A DNA stretch of 64,000 nucleotides from the NCBI GenBank assembly GCA_024500155.1, contig CM044860.1:6930501-6994500 (forward strand). Reading direction: 5' to 3'. The translations under genes and the position numbers were made by a program. Positions 23,725 to 35,262 of the stretch are shown here, in pieces. The notes under the pieces were generated by a model. The model had not been told where the DNA came from. It was given only the letters and a program-made list of their open reading frames with translations, and made no database searches. Positions within the stretch are counted from its first letter, which is position 1. Every line of letters begins with the position of its first letter. Source of the DNA: Chenopodium formosanum. Taxonomy: Eukaryota > Streptophyta > Magnoliopsida > Caryophyllales > Amaranthaceae.

Positions 23725-24617
23725 ATTTCTCTCTTAATTAATCTCAGTATTTTATTCATTCAATTTCTTCACGTCTTGTTTAATTATTATGTTCTGTTCA
23801 GTTTTAATTATGTCTGAGTAGTTTAATTCTAGGGATTATGGGGATCCATAATTAATATGAAGGGATAATTTGTTATTATTGATTATTGATATTGCATGAT
23901 AATTTCTTATTGAATTGTTTTAATTCTTTGCAATTAGATTATGAATCGAGCAGATGTAATTTGATTGTGAATGTTTAGCAATGTTGAATTGATGAATCGA
24001 GCAGATGTTAATTTGATATTAAAGGCTATTTTCAATAGGAACTTAGATCTAGTAAATTGCGAGAGCCTGTTAGATCTATGTTGGTTAATAAATTGCGAGA
24101 GCCTGTTAATCATGTTATTTGTGCAATGTTAATTATTAATTGTTATGTTTTATCCCGGATTATTAATTATTGGTGAACATGTGACCCTAGGCCTTCTTAT
24201 TATTGATTTTCTCCCTAAACTTGATCTCCGTAGCATAGTTTCACATTATATACAACAAATTGGTTACCTTAATAATTTAGATTATATTAATTAATTAGGA
24301 GTAGAAAGACCAGTTTCCCTGTGGATTCGACCCTACTTCCCTATATACTTTAGTTAGAGGACTTAGGTAATTACTTTTGATTAGGTGATACGACTTTAGC
24401 CTGTCAAAATTTGGCAAAGAAGGGATGTTGCATTTTTAGGTTGATGTGGAAATTTCAGGAAATGTTTGCTGAAAAAGTGCATATTTGCTGGTTAGTATCA
24501 CGCTACTAAAATGTTATTAAAGCATAAAAGTGAAATCAACAGGAATTTTATCCACCCAGCAAAGAAGGGATTGCAATTACAATACTAAAAACAAAAAAAA
24601 AATCATGAATAGAGCAC

Positions 24618-26144
24618 CTGTTTGACGCATGGTGGTCCGTCTGTATCCCTAGCTTCCTTCAGGTGGAGCTCACCATATGCAACATCCAAAGTCTACAAGC
24701 AAATCACAATTTTACAAAATTACACATCTCATATCCATTGAACGTACCCAAACAATTTAAAAATTAAATTTACCCCTACGGCACCATAATCACCACCACT
24801 TGAAAATTGATCCTCCTTACTGGCCATACTAATCCGAGTCATGTTCCAAACCCGAATTCTCGGGAATTAACCCCAGTCTACAGGAAATCGATTCAGTTTG
24901 TCCAAATAAAAAACCTTAAACATGCAAAGTCACACATTACCAAATTATAAATAATATAAAACATGGCGACAAAACTACAAAGGAGTGGTTTACTAATGTT
25001 AGAAGAACATACCACAACAAAGATGGTACATCTGCCACACCCACCAGCTGCTCCATTTGAGTAGAAACGACGAGCAAAACTAGCAACATTGGCCATCAGC
25101 TTATTTAGAACAAGTTCACACCAGTTGTAGGACGCGGCATTCATTGCACAAGTAAGGGCTGGAACTAAATCACACGTCAAGCGGGGGGACTGAGTAGGAC
25201 ATAAGACCATCTCCAGTGATATTAACAGAAACAGTGTCTTAAACTCCTCCTCCTCGTTTGCCTCCCACCCACCCTCAAGCCTTTCCATCACCTTCGAATA
25301 GACAGGTATGCCTACAGAGGTATAAGCACGACCTGCATACTTCCGCGAATTTGTTACTGAGGCTTGGCCATATTTATGTTGGATTTGGTTCACCTTTTCT
25401 TGCAGGTTAACAGACAGATGTTTACTGATAGGAACAGTCAACCCCCCATTAGGGATGCCTAAAACCCAATGCACTTGGTTAGGTGATAACCTAAATTGTT
25501 TACCGTCCGGAGCAATTAGCAACTTATTTAATGGATCAATTCGACTCATTAACCAATAACCCAATTGTCGGGGTAAGTGAATGTCACTAGGAGCACTCAA
25601 CAACCCACCTAACCCCATTTCATTGACCCAACGAACTCTTCTCTCATCAAATGTCTGACATATTCTAGAATAAGTCTCAATACGACAGTTCATAGTCGGT
25701 GGCTGCAATTAAACGAAATAAATAAGACTATAAATACAAAGTAAAAGAGGAAACTATCACAACTAATTCACTAATCACATACCCTCTGAAATACATCACA
25801 TTGTTGCTTAATCACTTCACCCTTCCCCTTCACTTTACCACCAATGCTAATACTATCATTCTGCACACAACACAACCATTTAACTAACACAATAAGTACA
25901 ACCTATTTTCTACTTCAATTTCATTATCATTTGATCATTAATTCCATACCAGGAACAAATCACTACTTAGCCCTTTCCTGTGAGAATATAATAATCCATT
26001 GTTTACTTGTTCAACATATAATTACCCAAAATTATGTCTACACAGATACAATCAAATTCAAGAAGCTGAATCATACTAAATCAATTTCCATCACTCATAA
26101 ATTACCTTTTTTGGGATTGTAGCACCATGATCCACAGAAGACAT
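24618..26144 (-). pseudogene. Plant-mobile-domain-like gene of the Ulp1-associated MULE family, broken and truncated
   Basis: Five exons join in frame on the minus strand: 26144-26106 (MSSVDHGATIPKK), 25860-25783, 25702-25013, 24914-24774 and 24692-24618. The main exon reads VNEMGLGGLL...HLPRQLGYWLMSRIDP... VHWVLGIPNGGL ... EEEEFKTLFLLISLEM ... CPTQSPRL, and the next VFYLDKLNRFPVDWG*FPR. From memory this is the N-terminal region of a large plant family, often annotated as Ulp1-protease-family or plant-mobile-domain proteins and spread by Mutator-like elements. TAA at 24867-24869 breaks exon 4. No C48 peptidase domain follows: only about 190 bp separate the last recognisable exon from the solo LTR, and the sequence beyond the LTR runs into the SUMO-like gene, so the catalytic part was lost before that insertion. 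The exact start is supported by an ATG and matching phases. Confidence 0.65.
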
Positions 26145-26959
26145 TTTCCTACACCAAGTAACTCCAATTGCCCTACATCAACTACCTACAATAAATTTTG
26201 GATATAGACCAAGATCTTAATGTTGGTTTGGTACAAATCAATAATCACAAACAATCGTAGAATATTTGATACAATCATCATATTATCCAACAAGAAAAAG
26301 TCATAATCATTCAATTGGTAGAATACACTCTAAGCGAAAATGATTCAAAACAACTCAACTTGCATTAAATAACCGATTACATATAGTTTGACTTCAATCA
26401 TCAGGCCAACAATCATAGATTACAAAACAAACTACCAGGATTGGGAGGCATATTTCATTCGTAACAAAAAAAACCCCCAAATTAAGTTTCAAATTCAATT
26501 CATTACCTCAACAATTCATCAACTACGCACAATTAAACAAGCCTAGATCGATTACAAAGACATACGACAAGGATACAGATAAAATATAATTAGTTACAAT
26601 CCATTCTTTACTTATAGAAAATCCTCGAATGCACCGTCAATCGGCCAGGAAGATGAACGAAATTGACACTATAGCTGAACCTGACTTAACGACAACGCCT
26701 GAAACCATTACTTTTGACCATAGTAAACCATCGCCTCAGCTCTATAGCTTCTCCCTCACAGTAGCAACCACCATGTTCTCGGCTTTTCTCTCTCTAAATG
26801 TTTTCGACCTGAGTTCTATTCTCTCTCTTAGGGTTTCATTTGCTCAAACGTTATCACACCGTTTGCGAAAATAAAACCAACCGTCTACTACGTGGCAACT
26901 GTGAAGTATCACATTCCAAATATACCCTTACTCATAGCTGTGAATTGACCTTTACACCC
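26145..26959. other. MULE right subterminal region
   Basis: Leader or promoter side of the minus-strand gene and subterminal MULE sequence. No additional gene is supported; the open frames here look incidental. Confidence 0.5.
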
Positions 26960-27008
26960 CCGAGATAAACAAATTATGTTTCTCTCCGAGAGAAATATGA
27001 ATTCGCCC
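26960..27008 (-). repeat. MULE right terminal inverted repeat
   Basis: Its reverse complement starts GGGCGAATTCATATTTCTCT, matching the left end with blocks in the same order and spacing. Confidence 0.8.
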
Positions 27009-27017
27009 TAAGTTTAC
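27009..27017. repeat. MULE target-site duplication, right copy
   Basis: TAAGTTTAC, identical to 6146-6154. Confidence 0.93.
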
Positions 27018-27581
27018 TCTATGAAAAACCTAACTCAAAGTATGAGAGCACTAGCAGTATGAAAACTTAGTTTTAATTCGATTGTGGCAACGCACAACTC
27101 TCCAATGCCTAATTGAGTAAACTTTCATGTAAAGGTGTGAGAAACACTATCATAAATTGTACTGCACATTGGTGCATGTATTGTGACCCTTACAATTTTT
27201 GAACATGGGACCGTAAAATCTATGACCTTGACAAGAATGCCCTAGTTAAACTTGTTGTTTCTCGCCACTCGCCATATCTCATCCCTCGTGATTTGATATT
27301 TGCGAGTCAGATACTTGAAAATAGGGTAAGGTTGAGATTAGAGGAACCTCCCTCCCAATATTCTAGCTTTCGAAACATGTATCTCTAGGACACTAAAATT
27401 TAAGGTAAAATTTTTACAAGTGAGTCAAGTTTTGCTTGGACAATAGACACGTAACATCTCGATATTTCTTGAGTGCAAGTGTCCCTGTGCAGCTCTACTG
27501 AAACCATCTACGATGAGAAGAGCCCTATAACCAAAAACAAAACAAAATGAGCAATGGCAGTTGACGAGTGAGTGAGAAAGA
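27018..27581. other. Intergenic, upstream of the DnaJ-type zinc-finger gene
   Basis: AT-rich flank that should include the promoter of the next gene. No distinct element seen. Confidence 0.4.
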
Positions 27582-29857
27582 ATGGTGGGTGCATTTCAAA
27601 TGCCAAGAATAACACTTGTAGCATTATCAGCTTCTTCTTCTTCTTCAAGTTCAACATCTGGAAACTCAGACGATTTTCTTCCTCGAAAATCACAATCTAA
27701 CTCTGCAAACTCCCATCTTCTTTCCATCCCCAAACCTTCCCTCATCGTCCGCACCCAGGTCTACCCCTTTTCACTCTCTTTCTGTTTTCTGGGTTCAATT
27801 CAGTTTGTATTTTTATGCAATTTACAGCACTCAATTTTAGATTTGAAGTTTCTTGTTCCATGCAATATTTTCTGAATCAACATGATGATGTTAATTGATA
27901 ATCTTTGTAGAATTAATATTCAATTTATGGGTTTTGGACCCTTCGTTAGATTTTCCCATTAAAAATAAAAAATTGTACCATATTAATATACCTAGTTGAA
28001 ATGCAATTGATGAGACTAACTTAGACTATACTTGTTTTAAAAAAAAAAAAAATACTTGTTGGTTTGGATTTTGACATTGAATGAATTGAATTGGTATGTG
28101 TTTTATTTTATTTTTTATTTTTTTGGGTTCTAATTGGCTGTAGATAGATATAATTGCTGAGAAAACCCCTGTTGTTGTTTCGTAGTCGAATGTTCGGATA
28201 GAGAGAAGAAGAAAACCGGAGCCGGCATGTGTTGTTTGTGGTGGAACTGGAAGAGTTGATTGTAATCAATGTCATGGAAGAGGTACCTTACATGCTCCTT
28301 TTGCCCTGATTTAATTGTAATGTTAATAGTGTAATTTGAATCATTGATTTGCAACTATATATGGATTTAGTATATTATTGTAAGATTGTTATGCTGTCGA
28401 AAGAGAGAGAACAGGACAGAAGATGAAAAGAACACTAAGTTTTAGTCAATGTGAAGATAATATCAGAGAACATCATCTAGAGCTGAATAAGCATTGCATT
28501 AATGAGCACTGTCAGTAGCCAGAATCTTAGAAACAGAAATTTCGGGCTGATGGATGTACAAGATTAGAACACGAATCTTATAACACCTGACCGGAAACTC
28601 ATATTACAGTAGTAAACACTTATGTTAACTTTCACTCAATAACAATATAGCACTTATGATACTCCGTAGATTTTTGCCTCACTTGCTGTTATTGATAAAT
28701 GATAAGCATACTGAAGTAGTTCCATGGGAGTATGGGACGTCATGTTTCCTGAGTATATGTAGCTCTGGACATACTTTGCTGAATATGTAATATTGGGAGG
28801 AAATTTATGGGCATTTGATAGAGCTGTGTCTAGACAGTACCAATGCCTGCTTAGAATAGTCGGATTTTACTTCTTTTGCTGTTTCGTGGTAGGAATAGAC
28901 TGGTTCATACCGGTATTTAGAAAAATCTCAGGTGATGAGACTTTGTTCTTGTCAACTAGAAAAATTTAGTCCACGTCAGGGCTACCCAAGTTCAATTTAT
29001 AGCTTAGATAATTTCAATTACTACATAAGTACTTTTTAATTTGAATAGAACAAAGCCCAAAAAAAACTCATTTTATGTGACTGGTGCAGAAATTTGCTGT
29101 CTGCCGTCTGGCCTAGCAGTCTGAGCAGTGTTTGTGATTGATATAATTTTAGATATTAGGTTTAATAAGTTAGGTACCAATCTCTGTAACTACTCTGATT
29201 CGTTATTGTGATAAAACAAATTGCTCCATAGAACTCCAATTTAAGAATCATTTTATTATCTTATATTTTCGAGCATTAGCTTAGACTTGTTGTCAATTAG
29301 CTAGAAGATTAAGCTTCTTGGAGATTATTGTTAAATGAGATAATATGCCAGGTATCAATTTTGTAAGATGGATTGAAGCTAAAATTTGGTATGAGCATTA
29401 ATAAAAGCTGCTAAGGCCATCACTTCATTTATTTTGTAGGTATATTGCCAGAACAATGGTTATTGGCTAATGAACTAATTTTCATTTGAAGTACAGGCAG
29501 GACAAACTACACTGATTTAATCATGCTTCCAAAAGGGGAATGGCCAAATTGGTGAGTTATCTTACTCTTCCCGCATTCCTGTAGAATCAGATCATCTCCT
29601 TGACTTCTCCTTGCAATGATTGATTTGAAGAACAAAGAGTGTCCATTTTTAGGTGCAGTACATGTGGTGGCAGTGGGCTTGGATACTGCTCTCGCTGCCT
29701 TGGAACGGGAGAATACAGGGATGTTATGGGCTTTCATTTCTTGAAAAGGGAATCTAACCACCCTCCGAAGCCTACAAAGCATCAGACTGATGGAAACGCT
29801 GAGCATCTAACTGCTGCAGATTTGCATTTTTCACATACACCCTCAGAAGCAGAATAG
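27582..29857 (+). CDS. DnaJ-type zinc-finger (CXXCXGXG) protein, probably plastid-targeted
   Basis: Four exons (27582-27758, 28186-28282, 29497-29551, 29653-29857) give 177 aa with consistent phases. The N-terminus is Ser-rich and poor in acidic residues (VALSASSSSSSSTSGNS), like a plastid transit peptide. Four cysteine motifs follow: CVVCGGTG (74-81), CNQCHGRG (85-92), CSTCGGSG (111-118), CSRCLGTG (122-129), separated by TDLIMLPKGEWPNW. This is the zinc-binding domain of DnaJ without a J domain, as in plastid assembly factors such as BSD2, LQY1 and PSA2; which of these, if any, is orthologous I cannot say. Such proteins usually act as thiol-disulfide or holdase chaperones in photosystem or Rubisco assembly. 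A TTC microsatellite encodes the serine run. Confidence 0.85.
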
Positions 29858-31095
29858 TAATATAGTGTAAATTGCTCTATTTGTTCGGGTTGTAATCTCA
29901 GGTGTACATATATATACGGAGCACATTGTTTTAAATCAAAAACTTTCTTAATGCTTGTCATCTGAGAGCAATATATACATCTTGTGTATTTTTTGTTCTC
30001 ATTCAGAGTAATTTAAGCATTACTCCGTAGACACTAACAGTCCTTGTAAACATACTGAGGGTAATTTAAGCATTATACACAACAATTGCAATTGTGCACC
30101 TTGTGCAAGTCGTTCTCAAACCTTTGTGATCTTATGCCTTCAAGACAAAGTACAACTGTTGGGAAGAGGACATGATCAATAGAACCTGGTTGGTTCTGGG
30201 CTGGGAAATTTTTCCATACTCAACGGCCACATTTTCTTACAAGGTTATCTTAGTACGAACTACGAAGGTCATCCTTTTGGATGAAAGAGGAGAACACTTT
30301 TACAAGAATTGAACAATTAAATCAAGACTTTGAAAGTTTGAAACAGGAAGAAAATAGGACACCGCTTTGAATATATCAACATTGATGTTGTGAATTGAGT
30401 CAATTGACCCTAAATATATCATTGTCATTTAATGAATATCTTTCCATTGAGCGAAAATTAATAATAATTTTTTGGCTCTAACACACTTACAAAATTATTT
30501 TCATTACAAAATTGTCACTTGATAAACATTTAATTTGATCAAGACAAAAATATTGAAATCAATCAATCAATACCTCAATTACCTATATACTAAAGTAATC
30601 TCCAACATTATCCCTTAATACACGTGTTTCCCTCCGAGTAAAAATTTTCCTGCCCAAACTTTTTTTTTTTTTTCTTTTTTGTTATCTTCTAAAAAAGTTT
30701 GTTACAAGAGATAAATTCAAAAAAGAAAAACTAAACTTCTTATTAATGAGTTTTTTTTTTTTTTTTTTTTGCAACATGCATATATTTATTGAGATATATC
30801 CTATGGTATATCACATACATGAATATGTTTTTTTTTTTTTTTCAAGTTTTTTACTTCCAATCATTATGTTTTGTACGTAACCTTTCTAATAAACGAATAA
30901 CAAAATACTATTGTAAAAACCGTACAAGACACGGGGTTTGAATTAGTTTCTCTCCTAAACCAATCGAGGATGACAACTTTGCTCTATCCACTTTAGGATA
31001 ATTTCAATTAGGATAACAATCAAAGATTTGCCTCTTACCATTTTTTTTAGTACGGAGTAAATTATTAACCTCCCAATCCAAAGTCGCAGAAAAAA
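29858..31095. other. Intergenic between DnaJ-type gene and PRPP synthetase gene
   Basis: AT-rich DNA with several homopolymer T runs (about 30660-30673, 30750-30770, 30828-30842), possibly old poly(A) tails of minus-oriented retroposons. No gene seen. Confidence 0.5.
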
Positions 31096-31158
31096 TTGAC
31101 TTCATTTTTTCCCACGTTAAACCCTACTCCTCTCTCCTTTCTCTCTCTAAACACAACA

Positions 31159-34100
31159 ATGGCGTCTTTACTAAGGTGCCCATGTCCTACAACTTCCTCT
31201 TCTTTCCTCCCTCTCCCACAAACCCCTTCAATACCCTTCTTCACTTCATCTTCTCCCAAATTCCCAGCTCGAAACCCCATTGTAATTCTTCATTTCTTTC
31301 CATTTTTGAATCATTTTTGAATCATTTCTTGTACTTTCTTGAATTTATCTGTAATTTAATTTCTGGGTTTTGATTGTTGTTTGCAGAAATGTGATTTGGC
31401 TGAGCAATTGAGAGTGGTGGAGAATGGGAAACCCTCTTCTTCCCTCTATTCCCGTACTTCTGGAGTGGAGCAGCAATCATACCCTTCTTTTTTGGCTTCG
31501 ACCAATTTGGACAGTACTTTCAATCGGAATGATACCCGGCTTCGGATTTTCTCCGGTACCGCGAATCCTGCTCTTGCTCAGGTAATTTGGTTACATTTCC
31601 CTTATAGCTTAATTCAAGGATGATGATGCTGAATTAATATTTGGGTTTTATGAATTGGGTTTGGGTTTATTTCTTAAATTAAACTGCTAATGATGTTGAA
31701 TGAATATTTGGTTTGTCTATGTAATACTCCCCAGGATTAAGGCTTTGGTTGATTGATTGTATGTAATACTCCCTTTTCCTACTATCTAATATCTCTTTTT
31801 AAAATTTATGTGGTCTATAAGATGATTAGGGTCAATGTTTGATTATTCCTAGCTTATATAGTTTAATGGTAGTTGATACGATTAAAAGCATACATTCAAA
31901 AAGTTTCTCATAAAGTTGAACTGAACGAGTACAATCGCTTAGTCGAAGTTAGTTTTTCACTGATTGCTATTGATCAAGTCTAGAATTTGATTTTCCAATT
32001 GAGGGGGTCAATTTGTTTGATTTCTTGATCTGTGAGTGTGTGTTGGATCGAATATAGCTGTGCCAATCTTTATAACCAAACGGATTGAGTATACTTTAGT
32101 TTTAGATTTTTGCTCTCATTTGATCAAGTTGGGGAGTTTAAAGGCTTGGGTAGCAGGCTTGTGTATGGTGAAAATCTGGTTTAAGGATCCATGTGGTTAA
32201 TAATGAATAAAGATTGTATAGAACTTTGGATTATTTGGCTTTGTTTTGGTTGACTGGAAGTTCTTTGTCAAGATGTTAGTCAAAAAATTACGCTAATGTG
32301 TGTTTAATGAAATGTTGAAATTTAAAGCAAAACACACTAATCTACACTGGTCTACCAAGGAGAATGATATAGGTATTCGTTTCCAAGGACAACTCATGTT
32401 TTGATTCCCATAACAGTAAAGGCCTAGTCTACTAGTCAGGATTGCTCGAGGGTTAGGCTGCGTACATATAAACCCCTCTCCTGATCTGTTATAGGATTTG
32501 TGTTTTTTTACCAAATTAGTCTCAGTAGGTCTAACAGAACCTACAATGTTATGAACAGAATGCCCTTTTCTTCCTTTTGTTTTATATATGTGTACTCAGC
32601 TGCCTTCTATATATCATTTTGTTTCCATATTTTATGACTTTGAAGCAAAATCTTGATGACAAACTGTTGTGCTCAACAGGAAATTGCATGTTACATGGGT
32701 CTCCAGCTTGGGAAAATAAAAATTAAACGTTTTGCTGATGGTGAGATTTATGTTCAGTTGCAAGAGAGCGTCAGAGGTTGTGATGTCTTTCTTGTTCAGC
32801 CCACATGTCCACCTGCTAATGAGAATCTTATGGAACTTTTGATAATGATTGATGCTTGCCGAAGAGCATCAGCCAAGAATATCACTGCAGTTATACCTTA
32901 TTTTGGATATGCTAGAGCTGATCGAAAGGTAAGTTGCCTACTCTGGTTAGAAATACATCCTTGTTTATTGGACTTAGAGGTTCATAAACCTAGTTAACCT
33001 TCTGGGCAGTTCTTATCATCATTTCATATATTTGACAAAGAATAAAAGGGTCCGTTTTTTCCCTGTAATGTTAAGATTAGATATTTGTAACTGTGGTCCA
33101 TGTCCTGCTCATCTCAAAATTACTGTTCTCACAATGAGCTCCTGGTCTATGCTACAATTCTTGTTCTTATTGGATTATTGTCGAAGTACTGCTAATCATG
33201 ATACTTCAAATTTCAGATCCGATTTGACCTGATTAACATTTTTAGGAAAAAACTGCTTTCTTGGGCCTCGATCTAATCCAAGCTTATTAGATTTTCAAGA
33301 ATGACTTCCCATGATACTGTTGCATTACATTACACGTCTACAATTCTTTATTTCTGCTTGCAGTACGTTACATTTCTACATTTCTCTAATTCAGACTCAA
33401 GGACGTGAATCAATAGCAGCCAAACTTGTCGCCAACCTTATAACAGAAGCAGGTGCCAATCGAGTTCTTGCTTGTGATCTTCATTCTGGGCAGTCAATGG
33501 GCTATTTTGATATACCGGTAGATCATGTATATGGTCAGGTAAGATGTGTGTGCATCTTTGAGTATTTTCTTCTTTTTCCCTTTCTGTGCTATAGGAGTGA
33601 AGTGTGGTGTATGTAAATTGGTCTAATATTTGTTAGAGATCAGCTGTTTAGTAAAATGGCAGATATTAATTCATCCCAATTTTAACTTTCCACCTGAGGG
33701 CGATGTAGCTTAAGAGAATTTGTTACAAGTAGAATGAAAAACTTAGTAGTGGATCTTGATAAAATAGTTATATTGGAATTGAGAGAGGGAAAGGTGCTGT
33801 TGTTTTTTTTTTTTTCCCCTATGTGTGTGTGTGTGGGAAGGGGGGTGGTTGGGTTGCCCTATATGACATTGGGAAGTTAATTATAGGATGTAGGGATATA
33901 AGAATTACAATAAATGAATGAATCACAGATTTAATGCTCTTTAAAATTAGGGAGAAACCAATTCCAATAGAAAATTTGTCAAGAAAACATTATAAACACT
34001 AATTGCCTCTATTTGTGCTCTACCAGCCTGTGATTCTTGATTACCTGGCAAGCAAGACCATATGCTCGGATGATTTAGTTGTCGTTTCACCAGATGTTGG

Positions 34101-35262
34101 TGGAGTCGCCAGAGCTCGTGCTTTTGCAAAGAAGTTATCTGATGCACCACTTGCCATAGTGGATAAGAGGCGCCATGGGCACAATGTTGCCGAGGTAAAT
34201 CTTTGTGGCCATTATTTCTTCATCTGAACCATGGTAAAAAATATCTGTTTTTGTGAAAGGGGAATTAAGAGGTGGAAATTTCAGTACTTCCATATTGTTG
34301 GTCTTGGGCTCAGTTGATTGATTTTCTTTATTGGTACAACTAGAAAGCCTGTGATCAATTTGCAGTTGGATTTATAAAAGGACTAGTAGCTTAATTACTT
34401 TAATGGAATAATGAATAGTAACGATGCAGTCACATTCTACTTCTGTTGACTCTGTATAATGCATCTACTATTGCCCCTCGTAATATTCTGAAAGATTTGC
34501 AGGTAATGAATTTGATCGGTGATGTTAAGGGAAAAGTGGCTGTTATGGTGGATGATATGATAGACACAGCTGGTTAGTTCTTCTGTTTCTTGTAATCCTA
34601 ATTTCTTAGATCTTGGTAAGCGAAGACGTTGCATGATTTGTTTTTCTGTTGGCACTCTCTTATTTAGTCTTATGTGGACTGACCTCGCCTACTCAAATTT
34701 ACTTAGATCTCCGCCACGTCAATGGTAGAAATTGCATTAGAATTTGGAATTGATATTTTCCTCTTGATGTGGCTTATAGGTACAATTTCCAAAGGAGCAG
34801 CCCTCTTGCACCAAGAAGGAGCAAGGGAAGTCTATGCATGTAGTACACATGCTGTCTTCAGGTAAATGCATTGGCACATAGCTTATTTACTTCATATGTA
34901 AAACCTTTGACAGGAATTACAACTTGTTTTTGATGGATTAATTTATGTTACTTTTATGTGGTATTTATGTATTTATATATTTTATTTTATTTGAAATGAG
35001 TACTGCCTCTTGTGACCAACGATCCGGGTTTTGAGTTCTTGATTGAGGCCTTATAAATCTTTGTTGATTTCACGTGTGCAGCCCCCCTGCGATCGAGAGG
35101 TTATCCAGTGGTTTGTTTCAAGAAGTAATAATTACAAATACAATTCCCGTCTTGGAGAAAAATTACTTCCCTCAGCTTACGATATTGTCAGTTGCAAACC
35201 TTTTGGGCGAGACCATTTGGCGCGTACATGATGACTGTTCAGTGAGTAGTATATTTCAGTAA
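31159..35262 (+). CDS. PRS: Ribose-phosphate pyrophosphokinase (PRPP synthetase), plastid type
   Basis: Makes phosphoribosyl pyrophosphate from ribose-5-phosphate and ATP for nucleotide, histidine and tryptophan synthesis. Eight exons (31159-31281, 31387-31581, 32680-32928, 33395-33538, 34027-34194, 34503-34572, 34780-34861, 35082-35262) encode 403 aa. A Ser/Pro-rich leader of about 80 residues looks like a plastid transit peptide. Catalytic part: RLRIFSGTANPALAQ, FADGEIYVQ, FGYARADRKTQGRE (ATP and catalytic flexible region), DLHSGQ, IVDKRR and the PRPP loop AVMVDDMIDTAGT (residues 306-318). Length and motifs fit the phosphate-dependent class I enzymes such as Arabidopsis PRS1/PRS2. The ATG at 31159 is chosen because it starts the transit peptide; an in-frame ATG at 31096 is less likely. 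Confidence 0.95.

Larger units (their letters stand above)
12533..24407. mobile_element. Solo LTR, probably Ty3/gypsy (Tat-like), split by a nested Copia element
   Basis: Unique halves 12533-13290 and 23725-24407 form about 1.44 kb when the Copia element and one copy of the 104-bp duplication are removed. Bounds are TG at 12534-12535 and CA at 24405-24406, with AATTT on both sides (12528-12532, 24408-24412), which fits a 5-bp target duplication with one extra A at each end. The right end, with its GTGGATTCGACCCTACTTCC stretch followed by ACGACTTTAGCCTGTCA, is like the LTR ends of plant Tat/Ogre elements, which sit next to a TTTGGCGCC primer site. No internal region is present, so it is a solo LTR. 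It also contains a 12-bp minisatellite. Class and exact ends are inferred. Confidence 0.6.
6155..27008. mobile_element. Mutator-like element (MULE) with FAR1-type transposase and SUMO/Ulp1-related cargo
   Basis: The ends are inverted repeats: GGGCGA at 6155-6160 and TCGCCC at 27003-27008, with roughly three quarters of bases matching over about 48 bp. It is flanked by a perfect 9-bp duplication TAAGTTTAC (6146-6154 and 27009-27017), and 9 bp is the hallmark length for the Mutator superfamily. Inside are a FAR1/MULE transposase gene (6895-10319, +), a gene with two SUMO-like domains (11279-12354, -) and a plant-mobile-domain-like gene (24618-26144, -). A solo LTR carrying a Copia element was inserted later at 12533-24407; without it and its target copy the MULE is about 9.0 kb. 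All three genes contain stop codons, so this copy is not autonomous now. MULEs carrying Ulp1-like genes are known in plants (for example Kaonashi-type elements of Arabidopsis); a SUMO-like partner in the same element is, to my knowledge, less usual. Confidence 0.88.

Noticed and set aside
26629..26874. 81-codon plus frame near the MULE right end
   Set aside because: No domain, antisense to the leader of the minus gene, and amino-acid composition looks random.
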